NCBI RefSeq assembly: GCF_014805685.1
Contig: NC_060892.1
Location: 22,989,900-23,053,899, forward strand
Direction: 5' to 3'
Length of the DNA: 64,000 nucleotides
Source: Silurus meridionalis
Taxonomy: Eukaryota; Chordata; Actinopteri; Siluriformes; Siluridae
Both the position numbers and the translations under genes were made by a program. Below, piece by piece: positions 48,318 through 59,319 of the stretch; the stretch's first letter is position 1; each line of letters opens with the position of its first letter. Under the pieces are notes generated by a model. The model had not been told where the DNA came from, searched no databases, and saw only the letters and a program-made list of their open reading frames with translations.

Positions 48318-51300
48318 TCATAATTTTGGGCTCATTTGTCTACCTTTGGGATGACTTTCATATTTGTGCGGTTTCAGAGTATCCACTTGTTTATTCAAAT
48401 GTTTGTTTGAAGGCATGCATTGTTGAAAAGACTGATCCTCTTTCCATTTTCGCTTTAAAGCGTTGTTTGTGTTCTCATAAACAGGGGCCTCTGAAAAAAA
48501 AAAAATGGCACACATACTTAGATAATTCTAGAATTGGTATGATCAATAATGCACAGATCACAGTCATCTAATGATTGAGGACAAATAATTTGCTCTGCAA
48601 ATACAGGTGCATCTAATTAAAGTAGAATGGCATAGAAAGTATTTTTATTGAATTTATTTCAGTAATTCAACTCAAATTGTAAAACTCGTGTTATAAATAA
48701 ATCCAATGCACACAGACTGAAGTAGTTTAAGTCTTTGGTTTGGTTTGTGGAAGACTGCTGATCTGACGGTTGTCTAGAAGACAATCATTGACACTCTTCA
48801 CAAAAAGGGAAGCAACAAACATTCATTGCCAAAGATCTGCACAGAGTGCTGTATCTAAGCAACAGAAAGTTGAGTGGAAGGAAAAAGTGTGGAAGAAAAA
48901 GATGCACAACTAACCGAGAGAACTGCAGCCTTGAGAAGCTCGTCAAGCAAAATCGATTCAAGAATTTGGGTGAACTTGACAAGGAATGGACTGAGGCTGG
49001 GGGTCAAGGCATTAAGAGCCACCACACACAGATGTGTCAAGGAATTTAGCTACAGTTGTCGTTTTCCTCTTGTTAAGCCACTCCTGAACCACAGACAACG
49101 TCATAGGGCTAATCCTGTTCTGGGCTAAAGAGAAGAAGAACTGGACTGTTGCCCAGCGGTCCAAAATCCTCTTTTCGGATGAGAGCAAGTTTTGTATTTA
49201 ATTCGGAAACCAAGGTCCTAGAGTCTGAAGGAAGGGTGGAGAAGCTCATAGCCCAAGTTTTCCAGTGTTAAGTTTCCACAGTCTGTGATGATTTGGGGTG
49301 CAATGTCATCTGCTTTAGAGCACTTCATGCTTCCTTCTGCTGACCAGCTTTTTAAAGATGCTGATTTTATTTTCCAGCAGGATTTGACAGCTTCCCACAC
49401 TGCCACAGCACAGCACCAAAAGTTGGGTAAATGACCAAACTCACTAAAACCCCAAAGAGAATTTTTGGGATATTGTCAAGAGGAAAATGAGAAACAAGAA
49501 ACCAAAAAATTATGGAAGACCACTGTCAAAGAAACCTGGGCTTCCAAACCACTTCAGCATTGTTACAGACTGATCACCTCCATGCCATGCTGAATTGAGG
49601 CAGTAATTAAAGCAAAAGGACCCTCTACGGAGTATTGATATATATAGCAAATTAACATACTTTCCAGAAGGCCAACAATTCACTAAAAATGTATTTTTTT
49701 TTAATTGGTCTTATGAAGTATTCTAATTTTTTGAAATAGTGAATTGGGGGGTTTTTGTTAAATGTGAGCCAAAATCATTCTAATTTATTGAGATGCACCT
49801 GTACATGTTGCACACCGGTTCTGCAACCACAAACATTGTATAGAACTGTTTTATTTGAACTGGACTCCTCATCATGAGTCTGACTCATACCACACACCAC
49901 CCACACATGTCAGCACATCACTAAAAAGATGAAGCAGTCCTGACCTCAAACATTTTGTTCTGCTGTGCATGACTTTCACATGCGGCCATGTTAAATAAGC
50001 CTACATTCATAATTGCCTGCATCATTTTTTGTCTCTTTGTGGGAAACCATAAAGGTACTACATAGAATCCTAAAACAGAGTTAACCATTTCAGAAGAAGG
50101 TTCTAGAAAAACTGCTGAGAAAGCGTGGGTTGAAATGAACACTTTAACACTTAAAAAAATGTCCATGAATCTGCTTGTCTTTGTATAAGTATTCTGAAGG
50201 TTTATCATGAAGATGATTGTTATCCACCTTTTTTTCTTCTACATAAGACCATTGTGATGATCACAGTTATGCACAGTAGAGCACAGCTCACTGACAAAGC
50301 TACCCACAACCACCATAGATGAGCAGTTGAAGTGTTCTGATCTGAAAAGAAGACAGAGAAGAGAAATACTGAATACCATATAAAATGTTGGAATCATTTA
50401 TTTCAAAGTCAGTTACTGTAGTACCAAGTAGCTGCAGACTCATTTTGTGTCACTAGTGCTATGATGCTTGTTGCTATTATGTCAATTGTAATTCATTATA
50501 GACTGAAAAAGTAAGGATGGCATTAAGATGAAAAATGTAGTATTGCAAAACCAGGTGAGGTTGTTGCTGTTTTGTTGCTGTTTGGCTCTAATGCTAAAAG
50601 AAAATCTTTAGAAGAAGTGTATCTGGTGTTTCAGAGTCAAACTGACTGGCCACACAACACAGAAAGGGTTTGTTTTCCAGCACCCACAAGTTCTGTCAGC
50701 CACAGGCACGTGCGTTATACAACATTCACACCACTAACATGTCCCTCAGACTCCACAATACAAAATAGAAAAATTCACTTTCTCTATAGCACACTTATCA
50801 TGAACTCAAAATAGCCCAAAATAGTTTTTTTTCTTAATCACTGTTAAGTCTGAACCCTAAACATTCATAGACAAGACTCTTCTTTACACGAAGTACCACA
50901 GGCATGTTCATACAGGCGTTCTTATCTATGCAAGACGAGCATAGCTCTAGCTTTATTTTTAGAGATTAAATCAGCAGTACAGTAGAGCTGCATACCTCGC
51001 ACGCATTGATCAGTGTGCCCAAATTCATACTACCTGCTCTTGGAAACCAGTGGATTATCCTGCACATGGAAAACCTTTTTTTAAGGCACTAAACTACTAG
51101 GTGATGAAAGTAGCTCAAGGGATCCATACTGCAGCTCTCAAGGGACATGCTGTGGGAGGTGTTTCATTTTAACTCTGGACTGTCACTTTAATTTTGGCAC
51201 AGCACAGTGTCAATTTCTGTCACCTTATACCATCACATGGACAAATTAGGGACAAATGACAATGGATCACCTTAATCTGTACTTCTGTCAATATCTGTCA

Positions 51301-51372
51301 TACACATATCCATCCCATTCTGTGAAATTTCGTGTATATAATATATATATATTGCTCTTAATCATATTTGCA

Positions 51373-51438
<66 letters not shown>

Positions 51439-51795
51439 CACATAGTTATACTTTTACTTTATACTTTATTTCATTTTTATTTATTTTATTCTACACTCTT
51501 TTATCCTTATATTCTATTTAAATTTTTCATGGCCATTTTTCAACAGTCGGTAAAAAGCATTTCGTACATGTCGTACTCTGTATTAACGTGTATGTGACAA
51601 ATAAAATGTGAATTTGAATTTGAGCAGTAAACAATATTCCAATATTCCCATAGAATAGAGTCTATGTATTGACCAGTGGTTCTCAACTTGTGGTATGAAA
51701 AAATCTTAAATATCGTTAGATTTATCTAGTATTTAGTATATAGGAATAAATATAAATGTAATATATAGATATATATATCGTTAATTATATATATA

Positions 51796-51853
<58 letters not shown>

Positions 51854-51974
51854 AATTACTAAATATCCATCATTGTCTATTAGATACATGGTTTATTAAA
51901 ATTTTATAATAAAAAACACTAGATGCATTTAACATATGTTCAGGATATTATAACTTGCTAAGATTTGGAGGTAC

Positions 51975-52067
<93 letters not shown>

Positions 52068-54317
52068 AAAATCTTATAAAGCTGTAGCTCTTGAGACTCT
52101 GAAATGCTGAGCAGGATAAAGAATACTAATAATTACATTTGAACTGTTATTAGAGAACTTTGCAATTCTGACTATTGCAGAATATTTCAGGGGAATAAAA
52201 CTGAAAGCTACTGTCCGCTAACCTTGATAAATACCCTTCTCAAACATTCTAGTGACTTTAATCCAGCAATGCAAATGAGCTCAATTACAAAAGTTCTAAC
52301 AATGACTGGTTATAATAAATACACAACAAAACTGACTATAAAATTCCAAATCTTACCACAAATTGTAGTTGTATTGTAGTTTGTTGTATTGTCCTCTGAA
52401 TAAGTGGGTGTGGGTGTGGGTGAATCTGCCAAAGGAAAACACAGTAATATGAGATCACTTAGCAGTTAGATGCAGCGTAGATACTGTAGTGAGAGATGGT
52501 GCCGTGAGATATTCCTCATGTCTCATTTAATGCTTTTACTAATTTATGAGACAAATAGAACTGTCTGCTGAGCATTAAGCTCCAAGCTGTTCTTTACAAA
52601 CAAACCCCAAAGGGACATGGATTGTAAACCACCTCAAGCCTTGACCACTATACTCTTTTTTAAGTATTATACTTTTAATTTAGAACTGGGAATTCCACAT
52701 TTAATATTTGTTTTGGCATATTTTCAGGTTCTGTTTTCTTGACCTGAAAGAGCATACCTTCATACATCATTTCAAAATACAGAGATGCATTCTCTGTATT
52801 AGTTCTCCGTATGAGTTTGTTACATCATTCCTACATCCAACGTCACATTTCTTTATATACTGTAAATATTATATTACTTACAAATGACAAGTTGACATCC
52901 ACTGCTGCAGGCTGTGGAGAGTCGAGGAATGTCCTTTATGATCATACAAAAATACCATCCACTGTCATTGAAATTAACATTTCTAATAGTTAAATATGAA
53001 GTGTTCCCTTCTTTGCCTTCATGATAATTACTTATATTGGAGGCATGTGATGAGTGGAGGTAAATTTTCGTACTCTCATGAAAGTTAGAAGTTTGACCAA
53101 AATACCAATTCAGCTTAAGCGATTGATTATCTGTGGAAAAAGTGCACTCAATGGTTGCGTCTGATCCTGTACAGGCATTAACCATGCTTGGAACCACAGG
53201 TTTAGGAAGCGTCTCCTGACCTCTGGTGCTAACTATGGCCCCCACTGTGTGGAAAACAAAATACATTATGTGTCAATTACATTTTAGAGATTCAAATTCA
53301 CAGAAAGAATTAGATACAATGCACAAAGGTTTTCTAGTTATTAAGTTAACTGATACTTCATTTTATTTATTCAACATTTGGTCATATGCAACAGATTTTT
53401 TAATTTATTTATTATAAGTTTTTATAATTGATCCTATTTTTCCTGAAAAAAAGTTAGTTAGTCAGTTGATACAGTATTGTGAAGGGGAATAGAAATTTAT
53501 GGGAGTACGAATTTTATGTACGCAGTGTAAAAGTGTATTTAAAACCAATATTTTATTATTAACATGTATTGTATTATTGTTTTTAACATTCCCAGGGATA
53601 TGTTTTTTTTTTAATCCTGGTTTTAAAAAACACAATTCAATATACATTTTTAGATTAAAAAAAAAAAGTTCAAGTATATTAATAAAGAAAGAATTACAGA
53701 TTTTTGGGCTAAATTTGAAGCATATAGGATTCCTAGTGAAAAGCAAATTCAGAGAAATAGATAATTCTGAATAATTATCCAAACTTTGTAAAAGTGTTTG
53801 CATGTGTTAATTTACTGTTAAAAACAACCATTAACAACCATACAGTATGTAATATTGTCTATGGTCATTTATTAATGTGTTTTATACTAACAGAAGACTA
53901 CAATAATTGTATTATTATATTATTATTCAAATTGTCATTATACTGAAATTGACATTATAGAATTGAATTAAAATTACAAATCTGCTTTTTATTTGTGTTA
54001 TATTTATTAATGCACAAATTCAATTAAAACAAGTCGAAGGACCATTTAAATGTCTATCCATGAATAGAATGTTACAATAAATATACCACCATCGATAATG
54101 GCTAATGAGCAATTGAGAACATTGATTATAGGCAGAGCATAAACCACAAAAAACACTGATGATAATCAGTATGATTATTTACATGTGTTTTTAGTTACAA
54201 TTATTTGAGCGACTTAATCAAACAAAAAGAAGAACATTTATCTGGAGACTTGTATGAATAAAAAAATGTCTGACCTGTGACCAATAGCAGAAAATTCCTG
54301 CTGACTAAGTAGTCCAT
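48318..54317 (-). CDS. Type I membrane receptor with one V-set Ig domain and tyrosine-motif tail (family unassigned)
   Basis: Five exons join in frame, all introns phase 1: 54275-54317 (signal peptide, MDYLVSRNFLLLVT), 52882-53244 (rest of signal, V domain), 52357-52425 (stalk), 50228-50341 (membrane), 48318-48490 (tail); 762 nt, 253 aa. The V domain has Cys in DATIEC, W in LNWYFG, and DSGWYFC, then a J-like CSSGCQLVI. Two extra Cys lie after YFC. Several N-glycosylation sites occur (NQS, NIS, NTS, NDS). The stalk is SPTPTPTYSEDNTTNYNTTT. The membrane helix WLWVALSVSCALLCITVIIT has no charged residue; CRRKK follows. The tail has APVYENTNNALKRKWKED and KYESHPKG. The layout recalls fish NITR- or CD8-like receptors, but I cannot assign a family. 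Upstream in-frame ATGs exist; MDYL is chosen because the hydrophobic signal follows it. A Tc1 element lies in the last intron. Confidence 0.75.
48604..49801 (+). mobile_element. Tc1-like element, CAGGTGCATCT family, degraded
   Basis: Terminal inverted repeats CAGGTGCATCTAATTAAAGT (left) and TTTATTGAGATGCACCTG (right), with TA on each side (48602-48603 and 49802-49803). Decayed plus-strand transposase: VNLTRNGLRLGVKALR, SCRFPLVKPLLNHRQRHR, CCPAVQNPLFG, SVMIWGAMSSALEHF, FQQDLTASHTA, then a broken PQREF block. Several stops and frameshifts make it inactive. It sits in the last intron of the Ig receptor, opposite strand. Confidence 0.92.
49991..50034 (-). CDS. Possible alternative last exon of the Ig receptor (short tail)
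   Basis: Minus strand: CCCACAAAG acceptor, then a phase-1 exon that after the membrane exon would read E-TKNDAGNYECRLI and stop at 49991-49993. A poly(A) signal AATAAA follows on the same strand (plus 49850-49855). This would give a short tail lacking YENT, with its own 3' UTR upstream of the Tc1 insertion. The homologous region near 45530 does not keep the frame, so the exon may be chance. Confidence 0.4.
51370..51436. repeat. (TA)n microsatellite in Ig-receptor intron
   Basis: About 66 bp of TA between the stalk exon and the membrane exon. Confidence 0.96.
51797..51850. repeat. (CTGT)n microsatellite
   Basis: About 13 tetranucleotide units. Confidence 0.96.
51979..52063. repeat. (TA)n microsatellite in Ig-receptor intron
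   Basis: About 85 bp of TA, 290 bp from the stalk exon. Confidence 0.96.
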
Positions 54318-54319
54318 TT

Positions 54320-55290
54320 TTCTCGTTAAAAGAAGTTCACCCAAAATGCCAGGATCTTTTGACACACCCGAGGAAAGTACAAGCGGAGTTTGCGTGTGCA
54401 TCAGAGAAGTCACATATCTACAACACACACACAAAAAAATGCTGTAATGAAGGTACGTGCACGTATTGTGTTACACGTAAGTACGTGATGTCAGGGGGGT
54501 GTTTGGTTGAGGGTTGAGTTGAGGCAGTTTCATGTATAATCATGCTGAAAACCTAAAGCAGCATAAGAAGCAAGGAGGAAGTCTATGCTCAGAGCAACCA
54601 CTAAACCACCAGCCCAACTGTGAATAGAGCATGAAATAGAAAAAGAAAAACGCAAGAATATTGAAAAGGTCACAAACGTTTCTTTGTGTAATTTATTTTA
54701 ATATTTGTTTAGTACTGTTTAATTTAATATATGACTTTAAATAGAGATGACGCAATCATAAAATAGAGAAGTCACTACAATAATTAGTTTGACTCAACCC
54801 ACAGTGTGAAAAGCATGGCAGGAAAACAGGTCAACCACATATACGCCAAGTGAGAAACAAGAGCTGAATAACACCTGCGTGAAACTCAGATGAACTTGCA
54901 ATTTAGGAAAAAATACACACACGTATGCACGTTTCTTTCCCTTCCCTTCTCGCAAAAACATGCCGTGTCTAAACCCAGACTCAGAGTACACAAATATTTG
55001 TGTAATGGTTTGGAAAAAAACATTTCACATGCACAAATGTTAAAGTGTTATATACAGTTTCTTGTTTTGGCAGAACCATGGGTTTGAGATCATAAGATAA
55101 GACAGTGTCTTTAATTTTTTGGTATTTATATGTACTGTAGATGTTAAATATATTGTTAAACAATATAGAGGATGGTATAATTTGTATGTTACCACCCAGT
55201 AGTTAGGTGACTGACAGCTGTCTTGCTACCAATATATGTACCAATCTGTTAGATTGTTGAAACAGTTAATAACGCTGAACATCTACATTT
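54320..55290. other. Upstream flank of the Ig receptor, no further gene seen
   Basis: This should hold the promoter of the minus-strand receptor gene. I see no convincing TATA box at a fixed distance and no other coding signal. Confidence 0.35.
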
Positions 55291-55294
55291 GGAC

Positions 55295-55570
55295 ATCTGT
55301 TCCACCTACGAGATGGTATCAAAAAGTTTTGAGACTAATGCTGCTAACTGCTGCTATTCTGACCACCACGTCTGCAATTTCATCCTGGACAGCAAAATTA
55401 GAACAAAGTGCAAACATGAAATTCTGCGTGAAATATTACATATTTTTGACATACGGCGATGCTGCAATGAATCGTTTGAAGAGTGAAGGAACATCAAGAA
55501 GGAAAGAATCAGGAGGACCTTCAACGAGCTTAATCCCTGAAAATGTAGTTAGTAGTAGTAGTCCAATCAG
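55295..55570 (+). mobile_element. Mariner-family transposase fragment
   Basis: Two overlapping frames together resemble the N-terminal part of a mariner transposase. One reads TAKLEQSANMKFCVKY, then TYGDAAMNRLK and a decayed RPSTS-like block (SGGPSTSLIPENV). This matches the order 'LEQRxNxKFCVKL ... YGDEA ... GRPSTS-PENV' known in mariners. About 270 bp survives; no catalytic residues are included. Confidence 0.75.
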
Positions 55571-55800
55571 ATTTCAGCCTCTGTGTGCTGCCATATCAAT
55601 CTAATCTGCCCAGGGCCTTCAAAGTCTGTAGTGCTGACCTTTTTACCTTAGTCTCAATAAGTAATTAGTCTGTTTCTTTAACCAATCAGATTTCAAATTC
55701 GCCTCACAGGGCCAGATAGCTGGCCCAGAATAGCGTCAGCATTTTTCCGTCCTCTAATTGGTTGGTCAGAGGGAAACAGGCAAGTTTGACTGGCAAAACA
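55571..55800. repeat. Unclassified repeat-like sequence
   Basis: CCAATCAGATTTCAGCCTCT near 55562 and CCAATCAGATTTCAAATTCG near 55681 are related words within a short distance; this looks like a decayed dispersed or internally repeated element. Confidence 0.35.
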
Positions 55801-55859
55801 CATCTGCAGCACACTGCACACATTAATACATCTGATTTAAACTTTTCACTATATTTAAA

Positions 55860-57060
55860 TATAGTCGGACTGAGAGAGTGTGGTTATGGGGCGATGCCCT
55901 GGATCAAAGAGACGCTGGCAGCTCTCTCTCCCCAGCCGATGCATCATCTCTTAAAGCCCAGCGCTGCCCACCAAGTCCCTGAGAACCACCTCGGTGGTGG
56001 TGGGCAAGGCATACACCTCAGCGAGTCAGGCCTCAGGCTGTCCGCGCTCCATGGCTGTGCTGTGACCTATCAGGCTGATCTGCTGCGGGAGCTAAATGTG
56101 GAAGATGTCTTGGGTGGTCAGCAAGTCCATGAGCTCCGCTGTGCTACGGACCAGGCCCTTAGGACTACTAAATAGACCGCTACGGCCATTGGCCAGTCCC
56201 TGGCCACCCTTGTCTCTTCTGAGACATATTTGGCTGTCCCATTCTTCGGACCTGATATGGGACATGACAAGGTCAGTATCCTGACCTTGTCATGTCCCAT
56301 ATCAGGTCCAAAGAATGGTTTGTAACCATAGATCTAAAGGATGCATACTTTCATGTATCCTGTCTCCCAGCTTGAAGGAAGTTCCTGAGGTTTGAAGCTT
56401 AACAATATTTACTGTTTGGTCTTGCCCTCTCAACCTGCTAAAGCTCACATTCACATTCTAAATTATTTTTTAACGATTGGTTGATACTGGCTCAATCAGA
56501 GCAACTGGTGGTCTGGCATCAAGATGTCGTTTTTGCTTACATGAAGGAACTGGGGTTAAGGCTAAATCCCCCAAAAAAATGTGTGCTTACCCCCATCACA
56601 GAGAAGGGGAGAGGGGTCTGCGATCTTGCCTTTTGTACAAGCTGGCACGGCAGATCCTCCTGTGGGCCCAAGGAAAGCTTCTCTCCTTGAAGACTGCGTA
56701 TATCCCAGGCCACTTAATCCAGGGAGCAGATGCTCTCTCGAGGCAAGGGCCGATGCACCCTGATGTGGTGGAGCAAATCTGAAATTCCTTTAAGAACAGT
56801 TTGCCAAAGGGTTGGCCCCTTCCACCCTGAAGAAGCCATGATTGTGTTCCTCTTGGCTATCTCCTCTCTCAAGAGAGTAGGGATCTCCAGGGCCTCTTTG
56901 GCCCCTTCTTTCCTGGAATTTACTTCACGTTTGGCCAGTGCCTTCCTCAAGTACCCTTGGTTGCAGCACAACCTGTTATGCACCAGACATTACCTCCTCC
57001 TCCCTTTCAGGCCCCAAAACAGGAAAAGTTCCATCATTGTTGAGGTGGGCAGTCATAGGT
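55860..57060 (+). mobile_element. Rearranged DIRS-like tyrosine-recombinase retrotransposon remnant
   Basis: Pieces in order: a gag-like frame (55870-56250) with LRELNVEDVL, VHELRCATDQALRTTK and TAxAIGQSLATLVSSE; after a palindrome, reverse transcriptase EWFVTIDLKDAYFHV then RKFLRFEA and LLFGLALST (about 56320-56440, two stops); LRLNPPKKCVLTPI (RT thumb region); an RNase H-like end, TAYIPGHLIQGADALSRQG (about 56690-56755); and a recombinase-like start, VFLLAISSLKRVGISRA and LAPSFLEFTS (about 56845-56930). The gag/RT/RH/YR order fits DIRS elements. It is internally deleted, with many stops; termini are not recognised. Confidence 0.75.
56239..56318. repeat. Inverted repeat, 38-bp arms and 4-nt loop
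   Basis: Arms 56239-56276 and 56281-56318 are complementary with one mismatch; loop TATC. The inner arm sequence is ACCTGATATGGGACATGACA. It lies exactly at the junction of the gag-like and RT-like pieces of the DIRS remnant. Confidence 0.96.
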
Positions 57061-57159
57061 ACTTGAATGCAAAACTGTTCATGCAACATTTCACTTATGC
57101 AGTGAGAAAGAGAGAGGGGTGGGGATTTGAGGAGAATTTACATTTTGGAAAATATTAAT

Positions 57160-58000
57160 CTTTGTTTTAAAAAAACATGATACAAATTAAATTACATAAT
57201 GAAACCATAACCTTAATCCAACAGTTCTTTTCAAATGTTTCTGCATAGGAAAATGGAACATTACATTGCATAAATAAGTTAAATATAGTTCTTTTGATAC
57301 TCAAGTACGTTTAAACTCAAGTGTTGCACTTTTATTTAAGCACAGGATTAGTGTACTTCATCCACTAATGTTTATCACCCAGTTAGTGCTATCTCAAATA
57401 AAGTGCATCACAGCATTAAAAAAGATTCAATAGTTACTTCTCAGTATTTAGGTCTCTTAGTGACATTTAAAAGAAAACCTTATCTCTTGATCTGTATTCA
57501 GGTATACTTGATCACTTCCTTTACTCAAATGGTTTATCTGTGTTTAGGTAGTGGAGCCCCTAAAATATTTTCACTTACCGCACTTTATAATAAAATACTC
57601 TTTAACGCATTCACTTGAACAATTAACTTGGAGATTATTAGAGTGTTTTAAGACCAAGAAAAATAGTATCTGTAAAATAGATTTCAGTTGGTGTAGCACA
57701 CAGGAAACACACAGTAAATATAGGTCACCCATTAAAAGACCACATGAGAAACAAAGCTACATAACTCCCACTGCTGATCATGAACGACAAATGTTTTAGT
57801 TAGGTGTGTGTTTTTAGGCACTACTAAACCAAATGAATGTAACAAAACACAGAACTAATGCAGAAGACTACTGAAGAAGTGTGTAAGCATTAATCGGAAT
57901 GTTTTTGAGCTTTTTGGGCTCAAACCTCCCAATTTTATAGTAAGCAAAAGTATTGGAACTTAAAGCAAATCAGTAAATACCAGTTAATCTTTGCATGCAC
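57160..58000. other. Intergenic, repeat-like, no gene seen
   Basis: 57240-57380 has ACTCAAGTACGTTTAAACTC and TACTTCATCCACTAATG, resembling the AGTAC-rich family end at 62400-62575. The rest has no recognisable content. Confidence 0.35.
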
Positions 58001-58560
58001 ATCACTTGCTTGAAACTGCATTTTTGGTGACTGATTGATATCAGGAGCCTGTAGAGTGCATTTCCATGTTTGTATCGCAGCTTCTTTAGTTTGCTTTTGG
58101 GGGTTTCTATCTTTAAAAGCTGAAATGCAATTGGGTTAATGTCTAGTCATGGACTGGCGATTCTGAAATTCTGAAATTTTCTCCTGCTTCCTTTATTGGG
58201 TTGGCAGTGTGTTTCAGTTCACTGTATTGGATTTGGATTAGGATTTGGTTCCTCCAAATTAAATTTGATGCTTTTTTCTAAATTGGCAGATAAAATGTTT
58301 TCATCATGAGTTCCAACAGAAATTGGAATTAGTGAACCCTATAAAATCCCCAAGCCAGAAATGTTTCCATTGTTTGAACAATGAGCTTGTATGTTTTGGA
58401 TCATGAGCTCCACTGATTTCATCACACTTTTTGATTACTAGAGGTAACAAGCAAAACCTTTGTGGTTCATATCTGTTTTTCTTTGCGAATTCAAATCTGA
58501 CCAACACAAGTAATGGCTCACAAGATGAATAGCTCACATCCTGTTATCTGGCCACTTTAT
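57940..58560 (-). repeat. Decayed DNA-transposon-like sequence
   Basis: AGCAAAAGTATTGGAACTTA near the left resembles a fish transposon end. Text such as CCTCCAAATTAAATTTGATG and GTTCCAACAGAAATTGGAAT looks like a non-coding or decayed coding interior. Family not identified. Confidence 0.4.
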
Positions 58561-59004
58561 TTGTATTTTTAAAGGATTGTGTTCCCCTGAATTCTGCCTT
58601 GTGGATCTTGCTGGTAATGTTACTGACTGTTGTTTTGGAGTTTTTCTACACAGTTCTAACAACATTTTTCCTCAATCTTTTCTCAGTTTCAAAATTGCTT
58701 GCTTTTCCCCTAGAGACAGTTCCTGGGTGTTCAAGTTGGTTGATACTTTTGAACAACAAACAAGGTATACAGGTTTACTAGGTTTATAAGCAAAACCCGG
58801 GGCCAAATGTTTCAATTGAACTAAAAAAAAATAGTGAAGTGGCATTTCTAAATTGTTTAACACTGATGTAAATATCTTTAACACTCTAGATGTAAAGATC
58901 AATAAATAAAAGCTGAAATACATCTTACACTTATCTCAAACCAAAATCTCTTTAGAGTATAGCAAAAACAAAAGAATTGGCATTGAGGTGCCAATAATTT
59001 AAAT

Positions 59005-59310
59005 TCAATTCACTTCATTTTAATTTTTTATAGCACTTTTAACTATTAACATTGTTATAAGTGTAAATTTGTCCCTGATGAGCGAGCCGGTGGTGACTGT
59101 AGGCATACAGGAAGAAATATTGAGAGGAACCAGACTCAAAAGGGACCCATCCTCATCTGGGTTGCACCAAATGGCCATTTATTACAGATAAACAATGTTG
59201 AGGTCTGCAGTGATGGTGACCAGATGCAAACTGTAGTTCTGAGTCAGTGTAGCAGAATGTTGACATTAACTGCAGTCCAAATCCATCCTCAAAGCTCCTG
59301 TTCTTACTCT
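59005..59310 (-). repeat. Dispersed repeat family DE-1, minus copy
   Basis: Reverse complement of DE-1: GTCCCTGATGAGCGAGCCGG, GAGAGGAACCAGACTCAAAA, GGGACCCATCCTCATCTGGG and CTGAGTCAGTGTAGCAGAAT. The 3' end is present but decayed. Confidence 0.85.
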
Positions 59311-59319
59311 GTAATTTCA

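Noticed and set aside
52874..53266. Met at 53266 as the start of the Ig protein (MYFVFHTVG...)
   Set aside because: MYFVFHT is encoded by the intron before the AG acceptor; a signal-peptide exon at 54275-54317 joins in phase instead.
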